This document shows, piece after piece, positions 40,485 to 51,233 of a DNA stretch of 63,597 nt. Location: positions 1-63,597 of IMG/VR virus record IMGVR_UViG_3300033182_000943; one strand, written 5' to 3'. Source of the stretch: a virus. The position numbers were made by a program, and so were the translations under genes. Position 1 is the stretch's first letter. The number at the start of each line of letters is the position of its first letter. A model generated the notes under the pieces. The model made no database searches. It was not told where the DNA came from and saw nothing but the letters and a program-made list of their open reading frames with translations.

Positions 40485-42599
40485 ATGGCTACGACGCCCT
40501 TAATAAAAACACCACAAGCAGATGGAGGTACATTTTATACCTTCTCGTCTTCAGCAAGAGACCTATCTAAGACTCTTAATAATGATAATCTTAGACTGGT
40601 CTTTTCTAAGTTTGTGCTTTTAAATATTCCGGATTTTGATAGGTTAGATCCTACAACCTTTAGCAATTATGAAAACTATATGCAGTTTGATACCATTGAT
40701 GGTATGATTGCAAATGGCGGCTTAAAGGGAGATCCTAATGTTAACTGGGCAGAAAGCTTTCAAAACTATGCTCTTAACCTTGAAGAATTAATCATAAGCG
40801 ATCCTGACTATGATAACACAGAAAGAAGATCTGTTTCCGAGAGGGTCTTCTTTAAATGGTTAAAGGAAACTGGAGCAATGAGATTCCGCGAAGCCACTAA
40901 CTTAGAAAAAAGTGGTGCTGTAACTAATTCATTATATGTTGAAGAAGATGAAGTAAAGTCTGGCCCAATCCAATACCGTAGGGTTGTTAAATACATAGGC
41001 GATATTGATATTGTAAATAATGTAGATAGGGCCGGCGAGGCATATACGGAATTATATATAAATGTACCTACAGAGGTGGGTGGCACTCCTACAATCCTCT
41101 TTGACACCGTGTCTGATAATAACTATCAGCCTGGTTTAAAGATCCAAGGAGATAGTGAATATATCTTAGGGCGAGGGACTAGTACAGTTCATCCACAAGG
41201 ATTAGATTTATTTGCATTTTATGATTATGATCAACCGCTATTGGGAGGAGGGCCTGCTGGATATACAGATCCTAATGCAAACTGGATGAATGAATCAACT
41301 CCGCCTAATACTACCGATGCATACTTTACAGAGCCTACCACATTTGATAGCGCGGCTAATGTTGATATTAGAAAATATCCAGCTGACTATGGGAGCCCAG
41401 CCGGTTATTCTGGGTCTGCATATAGAAGATCAAGTTTAGATGGAATATCTGTTGATTTTACTGCTAGCGATTACCAGCAAATAGTACAAGATCCTACTAT
41501 ATCTACTATTGCTCAATTTAATGGAACTGACCTTGCATCTACCTTTGAGTTTAATGCAGCGTTAGTTTATTATGATTTGGTTGATTTAAGTAACAGTGCA
41601 AATACTACCACTAACTTATATGGTATTTTACTCTTAGATAATATTACACCAACTACTGACGGTGGATACATTCAAAGATATCCTAAGTATAAACCAAATA
41701 AGGTTACCGGGCAAAACGGTAATAGCTATGGGTTTAAAATAAATTTAAGATTTGATGCATCACCAGGAACGGCTGGAATTGATACGATTGTCAATGACTA
41801 TAACACATTCTCAATGGGTCTATTCGCAGATGCTACCGCGCAATTGCAAGAATCGGCCAGAATATTCCAAAGACAACAGATTGAAATATCTGAGATTGAA
41901 CAAAGAGTACAAGGATTAGAAAATACAATAAATGCAATAAGTACCTCAACTACATTACAGAGCCAATTAGATAATATACAGAATCAACTTGATAATGCAA
42001 GCCTTGCTTTTGCAAGTGAAAGTTCTTTATTGGATCTTATTGCTAAAAACTCTGATGAAATACAAGGGTTGGCAAACGGTAACGTTGCACAAACCTTACA
42101 ATACAACACAGACGTTTTAAGAGGGGGTCCTGGGATTAGACTTAACAAGAATACACCTAATCAGGTTAGAGTGGATCTTGTAACACAACAATATAATTTA
42201 ATGATACCATTTGATGAAAACAGTGTACAAATCTCTGTTGGTAATCCTTTGGATTTAAATGTAGTTTCACCTAAAGCTTATGCTGAACTAATACCGTTTA
42301 CAAATATGCTTAGGTTGGATACTGTGAATGATCCTAATGGTGATTTATTGATATACATTGATGATACTGATACACAATGGTCAGTAGGACAGACGGTAAG
42401 ATTGACATTTAACAATAATGTTAACTTATCATCAAGAAATGTTAGAATATTTACCGATGCGCCAAATAGGCTTAATACCGGGGTTTATGGTAAAACCATT
42501 GCAAACATTACCGGTGGTGAGTTAAGCACAAGACCTATTATAGAATTAATATGTACCGAGCAAGGTATCTTAAATTTCGTATACGATGTTATCAAATAA
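40485..42599 (+). CDS. Large virion structural protein with central coiled coil
   Basis: The 704-residue protein has an N-terminal alpha/beta part (LSKTLNNDNLRLVFSKFVLL), a Tyr/Asp/Gly-rich middle, a coiled coil at about 455-515 (QQIEISEIEQRVQGLENTI, LQSQLDNIQNQLDNA) and a beta-rich C-terminal domain. A trimeric fibre or baseplate arm would suit this. No specific family recognised. Confidence 0.6.
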   Translation: MATTPLIKTPQADGGTFYTFSSSARDLSKTLNNDNLRLVFSKFVLLNIPDFDRLDPTTFSNYENYMQFDTIDGMIANGGLKGDPNVNWAESFQNYALNLEELIISDPDYDNTERRSVSERVFFKWLKETGAMRFREATNLEKSGAVTNSLYVEEDEVKSGPIQYRRVVKYIGDIDIVNNVDRAGEAYTELYINVPTEVGGTPTILFDTVSDNNYQPGLKIQGDSEYILGRGTSTVHPQGLDLFAFYDYDQPLLGGGPAGYTDPNANWMNESTPPNTTDAYFTEPTTFDSAANVDIRKYPADYGSPAGYSGSAYRRSSLDGISVDFTASDYQQIVQDPTISTIAQFNGTDLASTFEFNAALVYYDLVDLSNSANTTTNLYGILLLDNITPTTDGGYIQRYPKYKPNKVTGQNGNSYGFKINLRFDASPGTAGIDTIVNDYNTFSMGLFADATAQLQESARIFQRQQIEISEIEQRVQGLENTINAISTSTTLQSQLDNIQNQLDNASLAFASESSLLDLIAKNSDEIQGLANGNVAQTLQYNTDVLRGGPGIRLNKNTPNQVRVDLVTQQYNLMIPFDENSVQISVGNPLDLNVVSPKAYAELIPFTNMLRLDTVNDPNGDLLIYIDDTDTQWSVGQTVRLTFNNNVNLSSRNVRIFTDAPNRLNTGVYGKTIANITGGELSTRPIIELICTEQGILNFVYDVIK

Positions 42600-42620
42600 A
42601 TAATAAAAGTATAAAAACTG

Positions 42621-45600
42621 ATGGCCGAACAAAACTCAATATCTACTCTCTTACCTGAATTATTAAGACTATTTAATAATTCTATGGAGAGCTTTGAAAA
42701 AGTGAATCAGGCAATTACCTCAAGCAGGGATTCTGTCACGATTAACTTACAAACAGAGGATGGTACTAACCAGCGTGTTACTGTACCTTCGTTTGGCTTT
42801 TTGAAAAACTCTATCGATAGATTAGATGCTAATGTTAATACTATAACTAATGTAGATGGCGGTGGAAGTTCAATAAGACTATCGGATGGAACATTTAGAA
42901 AATTAGTATTAGCAAAATTACCAACAGAGGCGCCTGACTTAACAGGTATTAATTCTGTTAATGAATTCAATATTAAGCCTAATTGGTTTTTTGAAGAGCT
43001 TATTAATCCCTTACTTTATGTTTCATTTGATTTAACTGACCAGGTACCTATTGATACCGAAAGAGCAATTATCCAAAGATACATACTAGATACCAATACA
43101 CAAAGTAAGATTCAGTTTTTTGATAATACCTATAATGGTAGATCTGAAATTAACTACAATGACTTTTTACAGAGTATAGTTGAAAGGAACATTTCATATG
43201 TATTGGATGAAGCCGTTGTTGATTTACCACCTAGAGTAAAAAGATATAGTGGTAAGTTTGGTGTAACCAGAATTACTGAAACTGATTTTACTGAGGAAGT
43301 TAACGGGGTAACTGTTACCACAAAGAAAAAGCAATATAAATTAAATAAGCTTTTCTATTCTGATGCCGAAGCCGATTTTCCTGATACAATTCAACTTAAA
43401 GTAGGAGATTCATTAGAAGTTATATCAAACCCTATTGATACTAGATACATAGTTAAGAGCGTTGATAGTAGTACAAATACAGTAATTTTAGAATTGGTTG
43501 AAGGTAGTAAACCAATTCAGATAGGTGCAGATATTCTTAAGATAGGTTCTGATTTGAATGATCAAATTCAGGTTGACGTTACCGTTGGTTTTAATGAAAG
43601 GTGTGTTACCTTTATTAAACCTATTGATCCTGATTCAAAGATACCTTCTGTTAATTGGTCACCAGGTTCTGGTTTTTATACAAACACATTAACTACTATT
43701 GCATCAAATGGTACAAGACAGACCTTAGCCGATTATTACCAACGTAATGCTGTTGATTTTGGTAGATTCTTATTATCATTTGCACAAGATAAGATGCCAA
43801 CAAGTAGAGAAGGCTTGGTGCCTAATGCCCCACTCTTATCATCTACTGATTTTAGTGTAAAGCTTATTAATGGGCAAGTTACAAACTCAGATGCAATTGT
43901 ACAATTAGAGGATTTAAATAATCAAAAGAATACTCTTGAATCTGGGATTAAAGAATTGGATAGTGCAATATCCCAAACGAGAACAAAGATACAAACTACC
44001 AATTATGCAACTGCCGTTGAAAGAAATGCTGATAAGAATGCTTTACAAGGCTTAATTACAGAAAGGGCTTCTAATGCACAGCTTTATTCATCTGTAGTAA
44101 AAGAGATTGATGCCAAAAGTAAAGATAATTCTGTAGGCAGTGTAACTCCTAAATATAGGGTTAGAGGTTTTTGGCCAATGCCTGCCGAAAAATCTAGTCC
44201 TGCTACAGGAGTACAATCAATCATTAAATACAAAATAAGATACAGATATCTTTCACAAGATGGTGCAGCTAATCCTGTTGACCAATTTACATATGAAGAT
44301 GGACAAACCGCCAGCCAAGGCGCATTTTCTAATTGGAATATTGTTGAAAGTGTATTAAGACCAAGATATAAGAACAGTATTACAGGGCTTTATGAATGGG
44401 CACCTATTGATAATGACAATGCGGATGCTGTCAATATTAACCAATTGGATATTCCAATAAGAAAAGGTGAAATAGTTGAAGTACAGGTAAAATCTATATC
44501 TGAAGCAGGGTGGCCTTCTAATCCTCTTGAGAGTGATTGGTCTGCTGCTACTAGGATTGAGTTTCCTGCAGATTTAAGTTCGGATAGTGCAGTTGAAGCT
44601 ATACTTGCCCAGAATTCTGAAGACTTGGCAAAAGTTAGTTTACAGGAGCAATTAGATGCCCAAGGAATTAATGAACATTTATCGAGTTCATTTACCGCAA
44701 ATGAAACTTATTTTGCACACAGTGCGCCGGTCATTGCTTCAGGGTTCTTGTCAGAAAACCAAACACCTATTGATTTATTTACTAAGCTAACAGAAATGCA
44801 GGCAAGGTTAGATGAGTTTGCTGAAATTCTTAGAAATGCTGCAGGTGAACTATCGGTTACTTTATTAGATGAACAAGGAAATGTACAAAGACTTAAAAAG
44901 AATGCAACCACTAAGATATTTGCTGGATTTTACTTTAATGAAGTTAAGGATTTGGATGATCCTAGAGGAGCGGTTGTTACCAAAACATTCTTTATTAATT
45001 TAGCTAATACTGAACAAACAGGTTTAAGATTAATTTCAAGATTAGCAGGTTCACGAGTTAGGATGGGTAAACAATCCGAAAACCCATCATACAGTTTATC
45101 TGAGGCATCAGGTGGAAGCGTAATATTACCTGCTACATATTCTTGGTTAGATAATAGCCAGGCTAATCAAAGCAACGGTAAAGCTACTTATGATACAAAT
45201 GATTCAGACTATAATACCATTCGTAAGTATGATCTAACACCTATTCTTTTAACTAACCCAACCGTTGATGTTAATGATAAGTATGGGCAAGATGTTTCAT
45301 TAGCCCCTTATCAGTCTGCACAAAACAAAAATCAATTAATTTATTCAAGATTCCAGGATGTATCTTCTGAAGAATCATTCTACGATTATACTAACCCTGA
45401 TGGTAAGTATACATTTAATCTTGACACAGCAGAAAACTTTTACCTAAAAGATACGTTTGATACAGTTGCTACAACTGGTGAATTTATTTGGGGTGGTGGA
45501 TTTGACGCAAGCGGTAACCCAACAACGGCTGCTGCTTTTGATTTACCACAAGGTGATGAAACTATTGAGGTGCATATTACTCACCCGTGGGTGGCTTCAT

Positions 45601-46487
45601 ATGAAGCATATAGAACTGCATATGTAAGTTTAACTGGAGATAACACTACATTACCTTCAGTGTTAACTGGAACCATTGATTGTACATCAGGTGGTAATGG
45701 TACTGCTCCAATTTTGTTTAGACAATCTAAATTTATTCCATTAACATCGGATCAAGTTAAAGGTAAAAAACAGGCCATTTATCTAAATGAAAATGCTAAT
45801 GATTTAAACGCTTTAGCAAATGCAACACCTATATCATTTGGAGGTACAGGTCAAACATTAGAAACGAGCCCAACGTTAGCGGCAATACCTGCTCTTAGTG
45901 ATGGAACAGATCCTAACTTTATTGATTATAGCAGAAATGTTAAAACTTCGTTTGAGGCATTTGATCAATACTTATTAGGAAAAAATACATGCGGTTCTTA
46001 TCTCTTTATATCTGCCGATGATCATGAAGTAATACAAGTAGATGGGGATTCGGTACAGTCTAGCAAAATTGTACAGTTCGGATCTTCTAATTCTATTAAC
46101 ATACCTTTAGTATTCCAATATAGAATGACTGATTACTTTGGTACGGGCTCAGGCTCGGGTGGTGGGGTAGGAAATATTGCAGGTGATAGCACTGGAGCAA
46201 CAACTAATTTAACTTATTCAAAGAAAATTGGATTTGATGTTTACCCTAACAGTGTAGAGCCATTCCAATTTGATGTTGAAATATTTGCTAAGTATAAGTC
46301 AGATAATCTTAATGTAGATGTATTCCCTGCTGCAACCGTTACCAAAGGATTGAATGATTTGGAAAAAGTAATTTCTAAATTATCACCTTCAGTAACCGCC
46401 ACTAAGGTTAATCAGGTTGTAAGATCAGGTGGCGGTAGATCTTCTTCTGCAATCAGTAGAGGGTTTGTGAATGAGGCTACTCAATAA
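42621..46487 (+). CDS. Very large virion structural protein with coiled coil and FN3-like domain
   Basis: The 1288-residue protein opens with helices (STLLPELLRLFNNSMESFEK). A beta-rich body follows, then a coiled coil at about 425-500 (DLNNQKNTLESGIKELDSAI). An FN3-like stretch at about 505-640 contains YKIRYRYLSQDG, EVQVKSISEAGWPSNP and SDWS. A second part ends in an Arg/Ser/Gly-rich tail. It is probably part of a side fibre, fibre knee or baseplate. Confidence 0.6.
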   Translation: MAEQNSISTLLPELLRLFNNSMESFEKVNQAITSSRDSVTINLQTEDGTNQRVTVPSFGFLKNSIDRLDANVNTITNVDGGGSSIRLSDGTFRKLVLAKLPTEAPDLTGINSVNEFNIKPNWFFEELINPLLYVSFDLTDQVPIDTERAIIQRYILDTNTQSKIQFFDNTYNGRSEINYNDFLQSIVERNISYVLDEAVVDLPPRVKRYSGKFGVTRITETDFTEEVNGVTVTTKKKQYKLNKLFYSDAEADFPDTIQLKVGDSLEVISNPIDTRYIVKSVDSSTNTVILELVEGSKPIQIGADILKIGSDLNDQIQVDVTVGFNERCVTFIKPIDPDSKIPSVNWSPGSGFYTNTLTTIASNGTRQTLADYYQRNAVDFGRFLLSFAQDKMPTSREGLVPNAPLLSSTDFSVKLINGQVTNSDAIVQLEDLNNQKNTLESGIKELDSAISQTRTKIQTTNYATAVERNADKNALQGLITERASNAQLYSSVVKEIDAKSKDNSVGSVTPKYRVRGFWPMPAEKSSPATGVQSIIKYKIRYRYLSQDGAANPVDQFTYEDGQTASQGAFSNWNIVESVLRPRYKNSITGLYEWAPIDNDNADAVNINQLDIPIRKGEIVEVQVKSISEAGWPSNPLESDWSAATRIEFPADLSSDSAVEAILAQNSEDLAKVSLQEQLDAQGINEHLSSSFTANETYFAHSAPVIASGFLSENQTPIDLFTKLTEMQARLDEFAEILRNAAGELSVTLLDEQGNVQRLKKNATTKIFAGFYFNEVKDLDDPRGAVVTKTFFINLANTEQTGLRLISRLAGSRVRMGKQSENPSYSLSEASGGSVILPATYSWLDNSQANQSNGKATYDTNDSDYNTIRKYDLTPILLTNPTVDVNDKYGQDVSLAPYQSAQNKNQLIYSRFQDVSSEESFYDYTNPDGKYTFNLDTAENFYLKDTFDTVATTGEFIWGGGFDASGNPTTAAAFDLPQGDETIEVHITHPWVASYEAYRTAYVSLTGDNTTLPSVLTGTIDCTSGGNGTAPILFRQSKFIPLTSDQVKGKKQAIYLNENANDLNALANATPISFGGTGQTLETSPTLAAIPALSDGTDPNFIDYSRNVKTSFEAFDQYLLGKNTCGSYLFISADDHEVIQVDGDSVQSSKIVQFGSSNSINIPLVFQYRMTDYFGTGSGSGGGVGNIAGDSTGATTNLTYSKKIGFDVYPNSVEPFQFDVEIFAKYKSDNLNVDVFPAATVTKGLNDLEKVISKLSPSVTATKVNQVVRSGGGRSSSAISRGFVNEATQ

Positions 46488-46545
46488 GGTACGATCTAAC
46501 TTTTCACTACCGTCATGGTGAATAAATAAAAAAAGTGAAAAATAG

Positions 46546-49500
46546 ATGGTCGAGACCTTATTAGATAAAGCATCGTTTAACTTATTAAGAACTAATCCTA
46601 AATTAACTGGAAATGTCAAGCTCGTAAGTAATGGGAATGACCTGTACTTAGAATCATTTAGTGCAAATGGTCCTTTGTCATCTTCATCATTTAAGGCCTT
46701 TAAGATTGACGGTAGTCAAACTTATGATACTGATGTTTATAACTTTTTTCAAAGAGGAAAATTTCCAACCGATTTAGCTTACGAGGTATTTCAGGAATTT
46801 GAAGATGTATCTGTATTGTCATCGTATTCAGGGCAATATGAAATGTTTTATTCTGCAGGTACAAGATCAATAGCATCTGAGGCGTATAATGAAAACTTAG
46901 GTATGCTATCACCTTTATGGTTAAATCAAAAAATACCCAATTACTTTGTTATATTTAGGTTAGATAATCCGTCGGCTGTAAATAACACTGATGCTCTATT
47001 ACCTAATGAGGATGAAACCTTAGCACAAACTTCTGAAAAATTTACTGAGTTTGTATTACAAAATTGTACAGCGATAAAGACATTTGATCTTACTGAAAAT
47101 TCTAAACTAGGATCTTATATTAGAAGATATAGAAATAAGGAAGGTTTTCCTAAAGCCCCATTAACCGTAAGTTGGAGAAAGGATGAGCCTATTACATGGA
47201 ATGGTATTTCATATAAGAAAGGTGGGTTTAGTTCAGGTGGGAGTTTTTCATATGATGATTTAATAGGTCAAGATGCCACCATTATTCAAAATGAATTTTT
47301 CTTTACTCAAGGGTTTGAGAGAAATGGTATTCTTTTAGCTAACCTGATTAATATGGAGTTTTTATTCTCCGATCCTGATGCAGATGATTATTCAATTAAT
47401 AGATACTTTGGTTTATACGTTAATGAAATAGAAGAAGGTACTTTTGATATATCAGGTGAAGGTTTTTATAAGAATACTGAAAAGACACAATTGCCTGCTA
47501 TTAAGACAATCAATGAAGTTTCTCAATATCTTAATAAGCCATTTGAAATGACAAATGAAAACGGGATATTGGTATTTCTTGATCCTTCTAAAACAACAGA
47601 GATTACAGGATTGCCTACACCACAGAGGGTAAATGAAGTAGAGTCTATTTTCTATGTTAAAGATAAAACAAACCAATTTCATACTATTAAAAAAGGTTCT
47701 AGGTGGGGCAAGAATCAAATCAGACTTTTTGATAAAAAGATTGATATATCAAAACTTGCAGGATATAAAAATCCTGATACTTTTGCAAATGCAACAGTCA
47801 TTAATAAAGCAGGATCATCGTCTTCTTTTATTAACATACTAGGAGAGTTGCCTATAGGTGCTACAATTACATTTTATGATGGTAATACCCAGATAGGTCA
47901 GGTAGCTGCTAATGAATCTTTAACCAATGGTCCAGGTACTTCGTTTGAATCGTTTTTTAATCCTAAAGGTACAACTGCTGAAATTGCAAAAGCTATAACA
48001 AAGGCTGTAACTTTTGGTATTATTCCGGATAAAAGATTTTTTAATGCTACTATTAATGGATCAACTGTTTATTTTACTAGTAGGTTTAGTGGATCAAGAT
48101 TCAATAGACTTAAGGTTAAAATAAACTGGGATGACTATCCTAGTGAACTTGAGGGAAATATTGAAAGCTATCCTTTAACTTCTGTTGGTAATGAAACTGC
48201 AAATTTTGTTGGTGGTAATGATAAGACCTCATCTTTATTAAAAGTAACCGCAGGTGACCAACTTAGATTTGTTAAAGGTAATTATGTAAAGACTCAATCT
48301 GGGTTTGCATTAATATCTGATTGGGTTCCTTATTTAGAAGAGCCTATCTTTGATGGCAGAGGTAATCAATTAGGTTATACTGACGTTGATAAATATGTCA
48401 TAATTACAATCGAAGATAATCAAATTGATGTAACAAGATCTGGACAAGTTCAACTATATTCTGATTACAAGCCATCATTTGGAAGATTTTCTTTCTTCCC
48501 GGTTAAAGATTTTGACTTTGATTTTTATAGTGATTTGTATAGTGAGCTAGGGGAACTTAATTATGAGATAGCTGAATACAATCAGTATGATGGAACTGCT
48601 ACTGGTACTACTGGTGGATCTACAGGTGGTTCTACGGGTGGCGCCATAGATTATACTGGGATTAGTGCATGGAACGATATTAGAGAGTTTTATGATGCAG
48701 GTGGTTTTACTAATCTAATAGGATTACTTAAAGATTCTGATCCTGATATTATTTTTGACTCTTCTATTTCATCAGAGTATAAAAGATTAGAAGAAAATTA
48801 TTTAAAGCAGCAAGCTGTTGCTTCTAGAATTATTCCTTACATAAATAAGTGGGGGTGGTATAACGGTGGAACTGATGTAAGAAACCACCCATACAGATTA
48901 GACCTTAGTCTTGCTTTCGGTACTAATAACTTTGCCCCATCTAAATGGGATACGGGTAGATCACCACAAGGCTTCAGTCATGAATGGTATTACTTATGTG
49001 AATTTCCATCTTACTTTACGGATGATGCTATAAAATCATCTTGGAGTTATTTTGATGAAGCCCCAGTTGATAGCAGCTTTGATAAAACGGGTGCCTATGT
49101 ACCAGGTACATTCCAAAGAACAGATAAGAATTTCTTTAATGAGTATTTTATAACAGATAGATTTAAAACCGGCGGTTCTATAAATTTAGTAGATAGACAA
49201 CTTAGATACGGTAGATTTACTGGTGGTGATAGACAAAATTTTGCAGAAGCATTTTTAAGAGGCGTTAGAATTTCAGTTAAGCCTAAATCTAGCGGTGAAG
49301 AAAAACCTAACTTTAATGCCACGAAGCTATCATACATTAGAGATGGTAGGTTTAATGATTATATGTTCTCTGTTATGTTAGTACCTAATGCCCCAGATAA
49401 ACCAAAGAATCAAATTAAATTTATAAAGAATGAGAAATGGAAAACCGTTGTTATGCTTATCTTTATTTCATTTGATGATGCATGTTTAAATGGCGGTAGA

Positions 49501-51225
49501 CAGTCTATAGATAGGACATCTCTATATTCCATGAATAGTTCAATTGAGACACTAGCGGACTGTTCGCCTGATGTTTCATACGGTACATATTCATATCAAG
49601 ATTCTGTGATGCAAGGTTCAATTAGTTTTACTTCTTCTAGTTGGGAACCTGCTGTTAATGCATATCTTATCCAAGGTGTACCTGATATCTTTGGTAATCC
49701 TACTAGGTTTATTAGGGATATCCAAATTGGATCAACTGGCCAATTTAATGACATCGGTTTTAAAATAGAAGGAACTAGTGACACTTACGTTATTAAAGGA
49801 ATAAGTAGAGTATTAAATGACAATCAGCTTTATGCAAATGAGATAACAAAAAATGGTGTTAGTATTACATTACCTGATCCAACCGTCCCTTCTATTTCAT
49901 TAAAGAGATCAACTTATGTTGTAATTGGCGGGGGGTATAATGAATATACTGATGTATTAAATAAAGTTAGTTTTGCTGAAATATTAAACGCAGTTAATGA
50001 CGGAGACCCTAACATTATTTATGAAACTATAGATAAAAACGGAAATAGGGTTCTTAATCCTGATGGTAGTCTTGCTATGACCTTTGCGGTTCAATTAAGA
50101 GCACAGGAGGATATTCTAAAGGCTTCTTATATTGGGGTTTTACCGGATCCTAATAAACCAACTGTCTTTAACTTAACTGATATTATTGGTTATGATTTAT
50201 CATTACAAACAAAACCAAGAATTAATCCTATAGGTAGACATTCGGGTTGGTATGAACCTATTACATCGCCTATACTGTTTTTTAAAGATCCATATTCAAA
50301 TATAGATTTTGATAATTCTTATAATACAGGCAGCACAGGAAGCACGAGTAGTACATCATATCCTGTTATACCTGATGAGGTTTATAAGTTTAAGGTTTTT
50401 GAACTATGTAGATATGCTAACGCAGAATTTAATAGTACCTATTTAAATTTTGGACAACTAAAAAACTTTTTCTATCATAAGGTTAACCAAGAAGATCCAT
50501 CTACGATTTTAGAGTTATCTAACGATAGTGCATTTCTTAGCTTATACCCATTAATCAATGAGGTAGGTATAGACTATAAAGATTTTTATGTATTTTCATC
50601 AAACTGGGAACCTGGTTATTTTATAAAAAGTATTGATAAGTCTAAGATACAGTCCGTGATTGGTACCAGATCAATGACAGAAAAGAAATCATTTTTTGGT
50701 TCAAAATATCTTAAGGTACCAGAGCAGATAACTTTAGAGACTTTTGTACCTAGTGAATTTTTCATTGATGCGATTAAAGACCCTGCTCTAATTGATGGAA
50801 CATTTATGTATGAGGAAGATGAAGCCAATATTAAGTTTTACCTTTTTATACAAAAGAGATTAACAGAATACTTGTTTAACGAGATTAAGCCTAAGTTTGA
50901 AGAATACGTTAATCCTGAATTTGGGTTTGGTAATATTGAAACTTTAGATGATGATGTTAATCAATACATTGAGCAAAACATATTAAAGCTATATAAAATA
51001 GGTAGTATTAATTTCTATGTTAGAACTAATAGAGCCAACGTACCTCCTAATTATGATACGGCAGAATTAACTAATTCTGAAAAAGGTGCGGCTGGTCTTT
51101 CAATAGATAATAATGTATCATCTAAAATACTTAATACAAACCCATTTGATTTAAGGCTAATATATAACAAAAGGACCGGTTTCTCTGAATCTTTTGGATT
51201 TAGTGTTACACTAGTTAAAAAATAA
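46546..51225 (+). CDS. Giant virion structural protein
   Basis: The 1559-residue protein starts SFNLLRTNPKLTGNVKLVSN then LYLESF, an opening I recall from large structural proteins of Bacteroidota phages. It is beta-rich and aromatic throughout with no enzyme motif. Low-complexity runs TGGSTGGSTGG near residue 690 and GSTGSTSSTS near 1265 look like flexible linkers between domains. It is the largest gene in the window. A baseplate-fibre network or receptor-binding assembly is likely. Confidence 0.6.
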   Translation: MVETLLDKASFNLLRTNPKLTGNVKLVSNGNDLYLESFSANGPLSSSSFKAFKIDGSQTYDTDVYNFFQRGKFPTDLAYEVFQEFEDVSVLSSYSGQYEMFYSAGTRSIASEAYNENLGMLSPLWLNQKIPNYFVIFRLDNPSAVNNTDALLPNEDETLAQTSEKFTEFVLQNCTAIKTFDLTENSKLGSYIRRYRNKEGFPKAPLTVSWRKDEPITWNGISYKKGGFSSGGSFSYDDLIGQDATIIQNEFFFTQGFERNGILLANLINMEFLFSDPDADDYSINRYFGLYVNEIEEGTFDISGEGFYKNTEKTQLPAIKTINEVSQYLNKPFEMTNENGILVFLDPSKTTEITGLPTPQRVNEVESIFYVKDKTNQFHTIKKGSRWGKNQIRLFDKKIDISKLAGYKNPDTFANATVINKAGSSSSFINILGELPIGATITFYDGNTQIGQVAANESLTNGPGTSFESFFNPKGTTAEIAKAITKAVTFGIIPDKRFFNATINGSTVYFTSRFSGSRFNRLKVKINWDDYPSELEGNIESYPLTSVGNETANFVGGNDKTSSLLKVTAGDQLRFVKGNYVKTQSGFALISDWVPYLEEPIFDGRGNQLGYTDVDKYVIITIEDNQIDVTRSGQVQLYSDYKPSFGRFSFFPVKDFDFDFYSDLYSELGELNYEIAEYNQYDGTATGTTGGSTGGSTGGAIDYTGISAWNDIREFYDAGGFTNLIGLLKDSDPDIIFDSSISSEYKRLEENYLKQQAVASRIIPYINKWGWYNGGTDVRNHPYRLDLSLAFGTNNFAPSKWDTGRSPQGFSHEWYYLCEFPSYFTDDAIKSSWSYFDEAPVDSSFDKTGAYVPGTFQRTDKNFFNEYFITDRFKTGGSINLVDRQLRYGRFTGGDRQNFAEAFLRGVRISVKPKSSGEEKPNFNATKLSYIRDGRFNDYMFSVMLVPNAPDKPKNQIKFIKNEKWKTVVMLIFISFDDACLNGGRQSIDRTSLYSMNSSIETLADCSPDVSYGTYSYQDSVMQGSISFTSSSWEPAVNAYLIQGVPDIFGNPTRFIRDIQIGSTGQFNDIGFKIEGTSDTYVIKGISRVLNDNQLYANEITKNGVSITLPDPTVPSISLKRSTYVVIGGGYNEYTDVLNKVSFAEILNAVNDGDPNIIYETIDKNGNRVLNPDGSLAMTFAVQLRAQEDILKASYIGVLPDPNKPTVFNLTDIIGYDLSLQTKPRINPIGRHSGWYEPITSPILFFKDPYSNIDFDNSYNTGSTGSTSSTSYPVIPDEVYKFKVFELCRYANAEFNSTYLNFGQLKNFFYHKVNQEDPSTILELSNDSAFLSLYPLINEVGIDYKDFYVFSSNWEPGYFIKSIDKSKIQSVIGTRSMTEKKSFFGSKYLKVPEQITLETFVPSEFFIDAIKDPALIDGTFMYEEDEANIKFYLFIQKRLTEYLFNEIKPKFEEYVNPEFGFGNIETLDDDVNQYIEQNILKLYKIGSINFYVRTNRANVPPNYDTAELTNSEKGAAGLSIDNNVSSKILNTNPFDLRLIYNKRTGFSESFGFSVTLVKK

Positions 51226-51233
51226 ATAAAGGA

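Noticed and set aside
46488-46545. TTCAC/GTGAA hairpin as a terminator between giant structural genes
   Set aside because: The stem is only about 5 pairs and no T-tract follows; transcription probably continues.
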